Source: Streptomyces sp. TLI_053
Lineage (GTDB): Bacteria; Actinomycetota; Actinomycetes; Streptomycetales; Streptomycetaceae
Reading direction: 5' to 3'
DNA: 64,000 nt
Assembly: GCF_900105395.1 (NCBI RefSeq)
Contig: NZ_LT629775.1
Span: 310,001 to 374,000 of the forward strand
Within the stretch, counting starts at the first letter, position 1; the number at the start of each line of letters is the position of its first letter. Positions 16,376 through 24,721 of the stretch are shown one piece after another. A model generated the notes under the pieces. The model was not told where the DNA came from. It saw only the letters and a list, made by a program, of their open reading frames with translations, and searched no databases. The position numbers and the translations under genes were made by a program.

Positions 16376-18136
16376 TTGGGGGGCACGGTCTTGGTCGGGT
16401 CCTCGGCGGCTGCGGTGAACGGACCGGAGGACGCGACCCTCGACTGGCACGGCATTGACTGGGCCGAGTGCGAGGAGAACGTACGGCGACTGAGGCAGAG
16501 GATCTTCAAGGCGACGCAGGACGGGGACCTGAAAAAGGTCCGCAACTTGCAGAAGCTCATGCTGCGGAGCCGGAGCAACACGCTGGTCAGCGTGAAGCGG
16601 GTGACGCAACAGAGCAGTGGTCGCATGACCGCTGGCATCGACGGGGAACGAGCCCTCACCCCAGTGGCGAGGGGCAAGCTGGCGGCCGAAGTCCATCGGT
16701 CGTCCCAGCCCTGGAAGGCCAGGCCGGTCAAGCGAGTGTTCATCCCGAAGAGCAACGGGAAACAGCGACCGCTCGGCATCCCGGTCATCCGTGACCGGGT
16801 GCTCCAGGCCCGCGTGAAGAACGCGCTGGAGCCTGAGTGGGAGGCGCGGTTCGAGCCGAGGTCGTACGGCTTCCGACCCGGCCGCAGCTGCCAGGACGCG
16901 ATCGCAGCGATCTTCTGGACGGTGAAGGGCAAGGCCCCGAAACGTCTGTGGGTCCTGGACGCGGACCTGGCGGCGGCGTTCGACCGCATCGACCACGACC
17001 ACCTGATGACCTCCATCGGGCAGTTCCCCGCCAGGGACCTGATCCGCCGGTGGCTGAAGGCGGGCGTGATCGACCGCGGCCGGTTCGCACCGATCGAGGA
17101 GGGAACTCCCCAAGGCGGTGTGATCAGCCCGCTGCTGATGAACGTTGCTCTGCACGGACTTGAACAGGCCGCCGGGTGCCGATACACGGTGCGGGCCGGG
17201 CGCGAGCCCGGCGCGGCACCAGGCACCCCGGTGCTGGTGAGATACGCCGACGACTTCATCGTGCTCTGCCACGACGAGAACGAGGTGCACCAGGTCAGGG
17301 CCCGGCTGGCGGAATGGCTGGAGCCGAGAGGTCTTCGCTTCAACGAGGAGAAGACCAGAGTCGTCCACCTCGAAGAGGGGTTCGACTTCCTCGGGTTCAC
17401 CGTCCGCCGCACGGGCGGCAAGCTGATCATCAAGCCGAGCACGGCAGCCTGCAAGAGGCTCCGGGCGCGACTACGGACCGAAGTGAAGGCCCTGCACGGG
17501 ACCAACGCCGAGGCCGTATTGCGCAGACTGATCCCGATCGTTCGCGGTTGGGCAGCCTATTACCGGGCGGTGGCGTCCACGACGACGTTCTCGTCGCTGG
17601 ACCACTACATGTGGCGGCTGACCTTCAAATGGGCCAGGCGTCGCCACCGCAACAAGTCGAGGCACTGGGTCGTGGCCCGGTACTTCGGCAAGTTCCACCC
17701 GTCCAGGCGGGATCGGTGGGTGTTCGGCGACCGCGACAGCGGCGCCTTCCTGCCCAAGTTCGCCTGGACCGGCATCGTCCGCCACCAACTCGTCAAAGGC
17801 GGAGCGTCCTTGGACGACCCAGCCCTGGTCGAGTACTGGCGGGATCGCCGCCGACGGAAGGCGCCACCGCCGATGGACAAGACCAGTCTCGTCCTAGCGG
17901 TGAGACAGCAGGGGCTCTGCCCCCTCTGCAAACAGGCGCTGATCGCCGGGGCCGAGTACGAACCGGACAGCCCACGCGAGTGGATCAACTGGTTCGCGGC
18001 CTCGAAGAAGATGCTCCACAAGCATCACTTCACCTACCGGCGACATGGCGGCACGGACGAGCGGAACAACCTCCGCCTCGTGCACTCCGAGTGCCACCGC
18101 CAGCACCACGCGGGCGACAGCAAACGGACCACATAA
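16376..18136 (+). CDS. Group II intron reverse transcriptase/maturase with HNH endonuclease
   Basis: A 586-residue intron-encoded protein. It has an N-terminal RT0-like region, then RT blocks with IPKSNGKQRPLGIPVIRDR, YGFRPGRSCQDAI, GTPQGGVISPLLMN and the catalytic YADD (LVRYADDFIVLC) near residue 290. A maturase domain X follows (IVRGWAAYYRAVAS). The C-terminus is an HNH endonuclease with CPLCKQAL, HKHHFTYRRHGG and NNLRLVHSECHRQHH. The set supports reverse transcription, RNA splicing and second-strand cleavage during retrohoming. TTG 16376 has GGAGG seven bases upstream; GTG 16412 is an alternative. No catalytic residue is missing. Confidence 0.93.
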   Translation: MGGTVLVGSSAAAVNGPEDATLDWHGIDWAECEENVRRLRQRIFKATQDGDLKKVRNLQKLMLRSRSNTLVSVKRVTQQSSGRMTAGIDGERALTPVARGKLAAEVHRSSQPWKARPVKRVFIPKSNGKQRPLGIPVIRDRVLQARVKNALEPEWEARFEPRSYGFRPGRSCQDAIAAIFWTVKGKAPKRLWVLDADLAAAFDRIDHDHLMTSIGQFPARDLIRRWLKAGVIDRGRFAPIEEGTPQGGVISPLLMNVALHGLEQAAGCRYTVRAGREPGAAPGTPVLVRYADDFIVLCHDENEVHQVRARLAEWLEPRGLRFNEEKTRVVHLEEGFDFLGFTVRRTGGKLIIKPSTAACKRLRARLRTEVKALHGTNAEAVLRRLIPIVRGWAAYYRAVASTTTFSSLDHYMWRLTFKWARRRHRNKSRHWVVARYFGKFHPSRRDRWVFGDRDSGAFLPKFAWTGIVRHQLVKGGASLDDPALVEYWRDRRRRKAPPPMDKTSLVLAVRQQGLCPLCKQALIAGAEYEPDSPREWINWFAASKKMLHKHHFTYRRHGGTDERNNLRLVHSECHRQHHAGDSKRTT

Positions 18137-18170
18137 CCCTGCTGACCTGCGAAGCCCTTGGGGCTTGCTT

Positions 18171-18206
18171 GAGCCGTGTGCCTGGAAATCGGGCACGCAC
18201 GGTTCT
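18171..18206 (+). ncRNA. Group II intron domain V catalytic hairpin
   Basis: The 36-base hairpin opens GAGCCGTGTGCC, has a GGAAAT loop and closes GGGCACGCACGGTTCT. It keeps the catalytic AGC triad region and the GNRA-type cap typical of domain V, and sits 34 bp after the reverse transcriptase stop codon. Confidence 0.88.
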
Positions 18207-18282
18207 GAGGGGGCCGGGTCATGGCAACGTGACCCGGCTACCCGACCACACCGGACGGTCGGCGCAGCGGTGCGGCCTGGCC

Positions 18283-18823
18283 CTACAGCTCGAGGTCCAT
18301 CCAGGCGACGTCGTTAGGTGCGACTTCCAGGCCGCGGGCGCGCCCGCCCTGGCGGAAGCAGTGCTCGCCGAGGGCTTCGGCGAGGATCTCCTCCTGCTCG
18401 GCCTGGCCGGCTCCGGCGTCGCGGGCGGCAAAGAGGCGACGGGCGACCTCCCCGGGCATTTTCTGCCGCAGGACGCGGCCGTCGCGCGGGTTGTCGGTGG
18501 ACTTGGGACCGGACTTGAAACCGAAGGAGCCGCAGATGTGGAGGGTGAAGCCGTTCTTCTCGGCATCGCGCCGCACCCGCTGCTTCACCCACGGCTGCCA
18601 GGCGGCGCGGACCTTGGCCTCGACGGCATTCGCGGCGGCCGGCTCGGGGGCCCTGGCCCTTGAGCCAGCGTTGCACGGTGCGTTGGGACACGCCCAGGTC
18701 AGCGGCCAGGGCCTTGGTGGAGCCGTTGGCCCCCTTCAACGGGAACCGCATCCGCGCCGGCACGGACTGCGAGATCGGGCGGGTGCGCTCGGCGCGCTCC
18801 AGGCCCTCGTCGATCTCCCCCAT
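18283..18823 (-). pseudogene. tpg: Telomere terminal protein Tpg homologue, frameshifted
   Basis: The N-terminal frame begins MGEIDEGLERAERTRPISQS and contains a helix-turn-helix (TKALAADLGVSQRTVQRWLK), as in Streptomyces Tpg, which primes and caps telomere ends of linear replicons. The C-terminal frame (AAWQPWVKQRVRRDAEKNGF through GGRARGLEVAPNDVAWMDLE) also matches Tpg. The two are out of register. A run of five G on the plus strand (18646-18650, C on the coding strand) has one base too many, and removing one restores a continuous protein of about 180 residues. The start ATG 18823 follows GAGGGAGAG. It may be a true null allele, a sequencing error or a slippage-prone site. No tap gene is seen next to it. 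Confidence 0.8.
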
Positions 18824-18890
18824 CGGGCTCTCCCTCCTCGGGGTGGCCGTGGTGGTGGCCGTCCGGCGGTCGGCGCCGGGCGGCCGGGGT

Positions 18891-19064
18891 TCAGCAGCTC
18901 CAGCCGAGGAGGGCAAGGCGGTGGCCCCGCTCCTCGAGGTCGCGGCGGGAGACGGCCTCCTCGCGGGCGTGGACCAGTGGCAGCACCAGGTCACCGCCGT
19001 CGCCGCCAGCGGTCGGGACGTCGTTCCACACGCCGCCCTCGTCGTCCAGCCACAGAGCGCCCAC
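18891..19064 (-). CDS. Possible small protein upstream of tpg
   Basis: A 57-residue frame begins at GTG 19064 (VGALWLDDEGGVWNDV), preceded by GAGGAG at a workable distance, and ends LGWSC 67 bp before tpg in the same direction. The DGGDLVLPLVHAREEAVSRR segment reads like real protein. It could be a small gene or the 3' end of a truncated upstream gene. Tap is the usual partner at this position, but the identity cannot be shown. Confidence 0.35.
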   Translation of the reverse strand: MGALWLDDEGGVWNDVPTAGGDGGDLVLPLVHAREEAVSRRDLEERGHRLALLGWSC

Positions 19065-19115
19065 TTGTCATGCTCCTCTCACGAGCACGCTCTCGGGCTC
19101 TGCTGCACAGCGACG

Positions 19116-19334
19116 GTGGCGCGCACGGCGGCGACCCTCGCCGGCGACCGGAACGGCAGCGGCACCACCCAGGTCGGCGTCTACCGGGCTGTCGGCAGCG
19201 TCTTCCACTTCCGCGGCGCCGCCCCCGACGGCTCCACCGCCTCCGTCTCCTACGGCGACAGCGGATTCCCCGTCACCGGCGACTGGAGCGGCACCGGCAG
19301 GACGACTCAGGGCATCGCCGTCCCCGGTCGGTGA
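19116..19334 (+). pseudogene. FG-GAP/VCBS-type repeat fragment
   Basis: Two repeats remain (GDRNGSGTTQVGVYR and GDSGFPVTGDWSGTGRTT) of the kind found in the C-terminal regions of secreted actinomycete hydrolases. There is no start, signal peptide or catalytic domain. It is the tail of a gene whose front has been lost. The short stretch to 19590 contains no supported gene. Confidence 0.5.
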
Positions 19335-19590
19335 GGCCCCAGCACCCGCCCAGGTGGACGCCGTCGGTACCGGCAAGCCCCCGACCGCGGAGCAGCCGAC
19401 CATGGACCAGTCGCGCCGGGCTCCGCCGGCGGTGCCGAAGGAGCGCGTCCGGCCGCCTTCCGGAGGATTGTCCGTCGGCAGTCAGCAGTCGAATGACTGA
19501 TGCGCCGCCGCGCCGGCGAGTGCGAGCGTCGGTCGAGGCCCCGCACGGCAGTGGGGGCCTCGACCGACAGGGAAGAAGAGGGAACCGGAC

Positions 19591-20613
19591 ATGCGCGATC
19601 TTCCGAAGCGGCGGCTCCTGCCGGCTGTGGCTCTGCTCACCTCGGTCTCGGTGGCGTTCCTGGGGATCTCCTCGGCCCACGCGTCCCAGCCCGGGGAGGG
19701 GAGCGACTGGGCGCACGAGACCGTGGGGGGAAACTACGTCACCACACCCGGGGCGATGGCGGAGTCCCGCGACCCGAACAACAACAACGTCCTCCAAGTG
19801 TGGCGGACGACGAGCAACACCATCCACGTCTCGGTCGGCCACGGCCAGGAGGTCGAGCTGGCCGGGGCCACCACGTACGCGGACCCGGCGCTGGAACTTG
19901 CGGTCTCGAGTGGGCAGTCCTCGACGTTCCGGGTCTTCCACACCGGGACCAACGGATTCGTGTTCCACACCGAGGTGACGGTCACCGCCGGGAGCCAGAC
20001 GCCCCAGGTGCGGCCCGGGTGGACCCAGGTACCCAACGGCGTGGCGACGCCGAACACGATGGCCGTGTCCGTGGTCGCGCTCCCCAACCGCAGCACCCTG
20101 ATGGCCTTCCGGGGTTCCAGCAGCGACGAGAACTGGAGTGCCTTCCTCGACGGGACGTCGAACTCCTGGAACACCCCGACCCGGATCACCGATGCGAGGA
20201 GCAATACCCCTCTGCACCTCGAGATGGACCTCAGCTCGTGGAACCTCCACTGGCGGGGCACCATCATCGGCACCTGGGTCGGCACCGACCGTCAGGTCAA
20301 CGTCATCCGCCAGACGTACGGCCAGAGCAACTGGTGGGGGCACGAGATCCTCGCCGGCATCCAGGGCGAGGGCTCGCCCTCCGTGGCGATCACCGACAAC
20401 GGGGAGGGCCAGGTGGCCGTCCGCCGGGCCGGCGACAACCGGATCGCCCTCACCCGCGTCAGCGCCAACGGCGGTTGGCAAGGTGGATGGGACATGGAGC
20501 GCAACGGCTTCACCGCCCGTGCCTTCGCCCTGTTCGCCTACCAGGCGGCGATCTACGTCCTGGCCACCGGAGGCAATGGCCGGGTCGACTGGAAGCAGAC
20601 CCGCCAGTACTGA
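19591..20613 (+). CDS. Secreted beta-propeller-like protein
   Basis: A 340-residue precursor with a Sec signal peptide (LPAVALLTSVSVAFLGISS, cleavage near AHA-SQ). The mature part repeats motifs such as NNNVLQVWRTTSNTIHVSV, PNRSTLMAFRGSSSDENW and SPSVAITDNGEGQVAVRRAG, resembling sialidase/fucose-lectin-like propeller blades. No sialidase Asp-box is clear, so lectin-like carbohydrate binding is as likely as catalysis. The ATG is preceded by AAGAGGGAA. A strong hairpin at 20777-20821 lies downstream, between this gene and the convergent one. Confidence 0.8.
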   Translation: MRDLPKRRLLPAVALLTSVSVAFLGISSAHASQPGEGSDWAHETVGGNYVTTPGAMAESRDPNNNNVLQVWRTTSNTIHVSVGHGQEVELAGATTYADPALELAVSSGQSSTFRVFHTGTNGFVFHTEVTVTAGSQTPQVRPGWTQVPNGVATPNTMAVSVVALPNRSTLMAFRGSSSDENWSAFLDGTSNSWNTPTRITDARSNTPLHLEMDLSSWNLHWRGTIIGTWVGTDRQVNVIRQTYGQSNWWGHEILAGIQGEGSPSVAITDNGEGQVAVRRAGDNRIALTRVSANGGWQGGWDMERNGFTARAFALFAYQAAIYVLATGGNGRVDWKQTRQY

Positions 20614-20776
20614 CCACCACCCACGGCCCGGAAGGGCGGTCCACCGCTCCGGGATGCCCGCAACCGCAGGTCGTCCCGCCGGCTGTTCGGAGCCGGACCT
20701 CGAACGGCAAGCTCAGTGGCGGTGTCTCGACCTTGCCGTGGCTGGTCCGGCGCGGCATCGCGGCCAGGATGCGATA

Positions 20777-20821
20777 GTGCCGTTCGTTTCAGCGTCACGG
20801 TGACGCTGAAACGGACGGCAC
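20777..20821. terminator. Strong bidirectional hairpin between convergent genes
   Basis: A 21-bp stem (20777-20797 with 20801-20821, one mismatch) with a CGG loop sits between the convergent genes ending at 20613 and 20839. Confidence 0.85.
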
Positions 20822-20838
20822 TTGGCTGCGGGACGTAC

Positions 20839-21336
20839 TCAGCGGTTCCGGCGAAGCCGTTCTTCGGCCTCGGCCGGCGTGTCGTAGTAGCCGGGCCGGG
20901 CCAGGAGGACCGTGGTGAAGTAGTACCCCTGCTCGTCCTCTGGATCGTCGTCGGTGGCGAACGGGCGCCAGAAGCTCAGGAGCAGGTCGGGGGCGACGAA
21001 GCAGCCCGGTTCGTCAGGGTCGGCGTGAACTGCCGTGTGCTCGCGCATTCGGGTGACCACCTCCCGGGCCGGCAGGGCGAAGACGTCCACGTTCCGGAAC
21101 GTCACGCAGTCGGTGGCATCGCAGGGGCGGCTCAGTTCGACCGATTCGAGGAGGCCGCGGGTGCAGTGAATGCTGATCATGAGCCCACTGGGCCTGAAGA
21201 TGTGCTGTCCCGGACGGTCCGACTCCGACACCGACGAGAGATCGCGGAGCGAGTCCAACGCGACGTCGGCCGCCTCCCGGCTCATGCCGATCTGCAGGGG
21301 GCCGATGCCGGTCGGCGGAGCGAGTTCGAAGTCCAT
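20839..21336 (-). CDS. Conserved hypothetical cytoplasmic protein
   Basis: A 165-residue acidic protein starting MDFELAPPTGIGPLQIGMSR. The GIGPLxxGM segment is typical of a widespread family of small actinobacterial proteins, some of which occur as immunity-like partners of polymorphic toxins. No catalytic motif is visible. The start ATG has no obvious ribosome-binding site, but upstream codons do not look coding. No toxin gene is adjacent, so an immunity role is only a possibility. Confidence 0.68.
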   Translation of the reverse strand: MDFELAPPTGIGPLQIGMSREAADVALDSLRDLSSVSESDRPGQHIFRPSGLMISIHCTRGLLESVELSRPCDATDCVTFRNVDVFALPAREVVTRMREHTAVHADPDEPGCFVAPDLLLSFWRPFATDDDPEDEQGYYFTTVLLARPGYYDTPAEAEERLRRNR

Positions 21337-22168
21337 GCGGTCATGATGCCAACGCCCGCCGTCAGCGGTCCGGTGGGGCCCAGGCTGCGGTCATGCCGCC
21401 CGACCGCCCGGGCCAACGGTAGTGGCAGTGCGGGTTGTTCCCTGCTGGCGGGCCAGCCGTCGCGGCAGGTCCCGTCGGCGGGCCGGCCCCGTCGGACGCC
21501 GGCGACGGCCGCGCGGTAGGCGGCGGCCTCGTCCTCGAGCATCGCGGCCGTCGAGAGGCCGAAGTCGGGGGCCGGCAGGGCCGGCGTCGCACGGGGCCCG
21601 ACAAGGCCGGCGTCGCACGGGCCCGGCCGGGACGGCTGCAGCGGTTCGACGGCGTCGCCCAGGTCATCGTTGACGGGCCGGACGGGGTGCCGGCGCGGGT
21701 GCTCGCAGGCGTCCTTCGGCAGCGGTCGTCGGGGTCGCCGCTCCGGTCGGGCGTGCCCTCACAGGAGACGGCCGGGGCGGCGAAGAGGGCGTCCGGGGTC
21801 GAGCCCCGGTGCAACCGGGCCGCCGCTGCGCGAACCCCGCAGCCCTCGACGGTGAAGGCGTACGGCTCGGTGCCCCGCTCGGCGACTGAGAGATCAAAGG
21901 TGTTGCGGGGAGTGGAAGCGTCGGACAGGTTCCTCCGTGTTCCATGATCAGAGTCAGAAGCCCCCAACCGGCGGTAGCGGGACCACCCGGGTGACTGGGT
22001 CGAACCCGCTGAGAGCGGGCTACCGAAGGCCGTTCCGTGTGGGAGAACCTGGTCCTCGCCTCGCTGTCGTCCGCGAAGCCTCGAGGTGTCTTCTGACGCC
22101 TTTCCGCTGTTCCCCCCCATTCCGTTCCGAATCCCGGCACGCCTGACAACGGCGTGTCCCGAGGTTCG
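21337..22168. other. Intergenic stretch without a confident gene
   Basis: Several open frames exist on both strands, but none has a good start and natural composition. A minus-strand frame near 21400-21540 (MLEDEAAAYRAAVAGVRRG) may be a gene relic. From about 21900 the sequence is less GC-rich and probably holds the promoter of the secreted-protein gene at 22169. Confidence 0.35.
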
Positions 22169-23125
22169 GTGCTCAGTGCATACGAATCGAGTTCTGAAGT
22201 GCGTACGTCGTTCCGCCGTTCCCTCACGCCTGCGGCCACAACCGTGGGCGCCTCGGTGGCGGTCTCCGTGTTGCTGGCGTCCGGCCAGGCGATGGCCGCC
22301 GCTCCCGTCCCGGACGCGGACAGCCAGGCCGCCCGCACGGCGGCCGTCGTCGAGGCGGCGACCGGCACCAGCGACATCGCCCCGGCCCCGGCCCCGGGCA
22401 CCACCGTCCCCCAGCAGTCCACCGCAAACGTCAAGGCCGGCACCGCGACTGGCCACGCCGTATCCATCACTCTCCCCAGTGCCAGGAACGTCACCGGTGC
22501 CACGGCCGGTAAGAACACCACCGTCTACCCCGGCGCAGCCCAGGCCACCGACCTCGCCGTCCAGCCCACCACCGACGGTGGCATCCGTGCCCTGGCTGTC
22601 CTCAAGGACGCCACCGCACCGCGGGAGCAGCGCTACGACATCGGCCTGCCCGACGGCGCGCACCTGGTCGAGCTCGACAACGGCGCCGTCGCCGCAATCG
22701 CCGAGAACGGCACCTTCCTCGGCGGTTTCGACACCCCCTGGGCCAAGGATGCCAACGGCAGGCCCGTGCCCACCAGCTACCGGCTGGAGGGGAATACCCT
22801 CGTCCAGACCGTCCAGATCGACAATTCCACGGTTTTCCCCGTCGTTGCCGACCCCAAGTGGTGGGACAAGACGAAGGAGATCGCGAGCGGTATGGTCGGC
22901 GACACGTGGAACTCCATGAAGTGCGGTGGCGCGCTGGGTGCGGCGTTCATTCCCGGTTCGTCCGCCTACAAGGTGATCAAGAATGCCGGCGGGGTCAAGA
23001 AGGTCCTTGCCACCCTTGCCAGCGTGGACACCAAGAAGGGGGCCCTCTCCGCGCTCGGAAGCGGCGGATCCACGCTGTTCGGGATCAAGTCGATCAAGAC
23101 CGCGTGCTTCGACAACCTGAAGTAG
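22169..23125 (+). CDS. Secreted protein with small hydrophobic C-terminal domain
   Basis: A precursor of about 318 residues with a signal peptide (VGASVAVSVLLASGQAMAAA). The middle domain (YDIGLPDGAHLVELDNGAVA and STVFPVVADPKWW) is a module shared by many Streptomyces secreted proteins whose C-termini vary. The final 80 residues (WNSMKCGGALGAAFIPGSSA and GSGGSTLFGIKSIKTACF) are hydrophobic and carry two cysteines, a possible disulfide. A small membrane-protein gene follows 27 bp downstream. A toxin or bacteriocin-like role is an inference. GTG 22169 has GAGG upstream; GTG 22154 or 22199 are alternatives. Confidence 0.72.
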   Translation: MLSAYESSSEVRTSFRRSLTPAATTVGASVAVSVLLASGQAMAAAPVPDADSQAARTAAVVEAATGTSDIAPAPAPGTTVPQQSTANVKAGTATGHAVSITLPSARNVTGATAGKNTTVYPGAAQATDLAVQPTTDGGIRALAVLKDATAPREQRYDIGLPDGAHLVELDNGAVAAIAENGTFLGGFDTPWAKDANGRPVPTSYRLEGNTLVQTVQIDNSTVFPVVADPKWWDKTKEIASGMVGDTWNSMKCGGALGAAFIPGSSAYKVIKNAGGVKKVLATLASVDTKKGALSALGSGGSTLFGIKSIKTACFDNLK

Positions 23126-23152
23126 TCGCCGTACTTTCCTCAAGGGACCTCC

Positions 23153-23425
23153 GTGAAAAATCTCGACGCAGACGGCACGAGCCAACGGTCGGGCCCCTGG
23201 CGCGGGGCAGCCGTGCTGGCGGCCGGATACGCCGTCTTCTATATGCCGTTGGCCTATTTCATCGGCCGGCCGATCAGTCTGCGGTGGTTGATCTGGCCCG
23301 CGCTGGCAGTAGCCGGCGCGACGTTCATCGCCGACCGGAAGGGCATCGGTGACCGCCCCTGGTTCGTCAGGACGATGACACTACTCATCGTCGTGGTCGC
23401 GATCGTCGGCGCGCTCCTGTCGTGA
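23153..23425 (+). CDS. Small membrane protein, putative partner of the upstream secreted protein
   Basis: A 90-residue protein with three hydrophobic segments (AAVLAAGYAVFYMPLAYFIG, LIWPALAVAGATFIAD and MTLLIVVVAIVGALL). It starts at GTG 23153, directly after the secreted-protein gene and in the same direction, so it is likely co-transcribed. Its size and topology would fit an immunity protein or a transport accessory. There is no recognised family. Confidence 0.65.
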   Translation: MKNLDADGTSQRSGPWRGAAVLAAGYAVFYMPLAYFIGRPISLRWLIWPALAVAGATFIADRKGIGDRPWFVRTMTLLIVVVAIVGALLS

Positions 23426-23674
23426 CACAACGCCGTACCCGCGGCGACCGCGGCCGAGACCTCCGGACCGTGGAGGGACAGATCGGTGCCCATGGGCAAG
23501 AACTGGCGGAGCGAACGGTCCGGCTACATCGGTACGCGATGAACGGCGCCGCTCCGGTCCGCGCTGCTGGTACGGCCCGGCTCCGGTGCCGCTCGCGGGA
23601 CCGTCGGCAGTAGGCGACCCCGTCGCCGGGCGAAGGCGACCGGCACCGGCCGGGACCGGTGCCCATACGGGCGA

Positions 23675-23704
23675 GGCGGCCCGCGACCGGTGTCGCGGGC
23701 CGCC
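23675..23704 (+). terminator. 13-bp GC-rich hairpin
   Basis: A perfect stem 23675-23687 with 23692-23704 and a CGGT loop, 250 bp past the small membrane-protein gene. The remaining 23426-24025 interval shows no supported gene. Confidence 0.55.
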
Positions 23705-24025
23705 CGGGCACGACGTGTGTCAGCGGCTGTCGGAGATCGCCGCGGGGTGGATCGTCACGCCTGTGCGCGGTGGCGGGAGTAGTGGCTCGGTTCCACCGTG
23801 GCCAGGCCCCAGAACAGCGCGGTCGTCGGCACCAGCGCCGGGGGCTGCTCCAGCACTCCGGCACCCATGGCCGCGACGGCCGCGACGGCCGCGACCGGCG
23901 TGCCGGTACCCGGCGCGACAAGATCCCCGAACGCTCCCAGGCGCGTGGTGCGGCCCCGTCCGGCCCGCAGGAATCCCCGGCCGACGGCTCGCCGAAGGGC
24001 CGAGGCACCGGACGAGAAGGGCCTC

Positions 24026-24721
24026 TCAGAGCTCAATCCTCGAACTCCCCGGTTCCGTGCGGGCGGACGGCGGGTCGGGCACGGGGTCGTACGCCGGGAT
24101 CTGGGTTTCCGGCATCGTCACCCGCTCCGTTCCCACCACGTCGGGCACCGGCCCGACGTAGTCACCGCGGTGCGCGTGCCCCCTCCCATTGCTGCTCGGG
24201 TTCGTACTGTATTCGGCAGCCGCCCGGGCTCCGTTCTGATCGTCGTCGAAGTTCATGACGAACACACGATGGCTGATCGTCTCGGCGATCGACCAGGGAA
24301 CGATGTACTCGTCCACCCCGCCACCGGCCGTGTCATCCACCCGCAGGACGATGCCGCGTTCCCCGAGTGCGTCCATGAGGGGCTCGTCCCCGGGAATGCC
24401 GAGGACGGACTTGATCTTGTTGATGGCCTCCGTGTCCCTCTGGTCCTCGCCCGTGGACTCGACGAGTTCCTTGTCGACCGGCATGACGCTGACACGCTCG
24501 ATCCGCACCTCGACGACGGCACCCGCGGTCGCCATGTGCGTCTGGTCATAGGCGTAGGCAGCCGCCCCATGAGGGGTGGGGCTCAGATAGAACGCCTGCC
24601 ACTCCGGGCTGCCATGGCCCTGATGTCCGGCACGCCTGATCCCCGCCCGGATGTTCTCCGCATCCTGGCGGCTCTTGCACCCGTGGTAGCCCGTCACCCC
24701 TGTGTCTTCGATGATCGGCAT
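24026..24721 (-). CDS. Possible ADP-ribosyltransferase-fold protein
   Basis: A 231-residue protein. Its first 70 residues (VTGYHGCKSRQDAENI, then EWQAFYLSPTPHGAAAYAYD) have the order of motifs seen in small ADP-ribosyltransferases of the DUF3990/PARP-like kind: H in a YHG strand, an F-Y-L-S strand with Tyr, then an Ala-rich helix. A later VEVRIERV or KELVEST stretch could supply the acidic residue. The assignment is by pattern only. The C-terminal 60 residues are polar and probably disordered. The ATG has a strong GGAGGGCGAG ribosome-binding site. No immunity gene is evident. Confidence 0.6.
   Translation of the reverse strand: MPIIEDTGVTGYHGCKSRQDAENIRAGIRRAGHQGHGSPEWQAFYLSPTPHGAAAYAYDQTHMATAGAVVEVRIERVSVMPVDKELVESTGEDQRDTEAINKIKSVLGIPGDEPLMDALGERGIVLRVDDTAGGGVDEYIVPWSIAETISHRVFVMNFDDDQNGARAAAEYSTNPSSNGRGHAHRGDYVGPVPDVVGTERVTMPETQIPAYDPVPDPPSARTEPGSSRIEL

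Larger units (their letters stand above)
15703..18246 (+). mobile_element. Group II intron, apparently complete, with encoded reverse transcriptase
   Basis: The left boundary is placed at GTGTG (15703), which fits the GUGYG 5' consensus; GTGCG at 15705 is possible. The leader 15703-16375 has domain I-III features (for example GCGAACGAAAGTGAACC and GTGGAAACCCCGTCGG). Domain IV holds the reverse transcriptase ORF (16376-18136). Domain V is at 18171-18206. Domain VI has the stem GCCGGGTCA/TGACCCGGC, and the element ends CTACCCGAC at 18246. All structural parts are present and the ORF is intact, so it could be active. It lies 36 bp past the stop of tpg, on the opposite strand. Confidence 0.85.

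Noticed and set aside
23422..23613. A short frame overlapping the end of the small membrane-protein gene
   Set aside because: Arg-rich product of 63 residues with no ribosome-binding site and unnatural composition.
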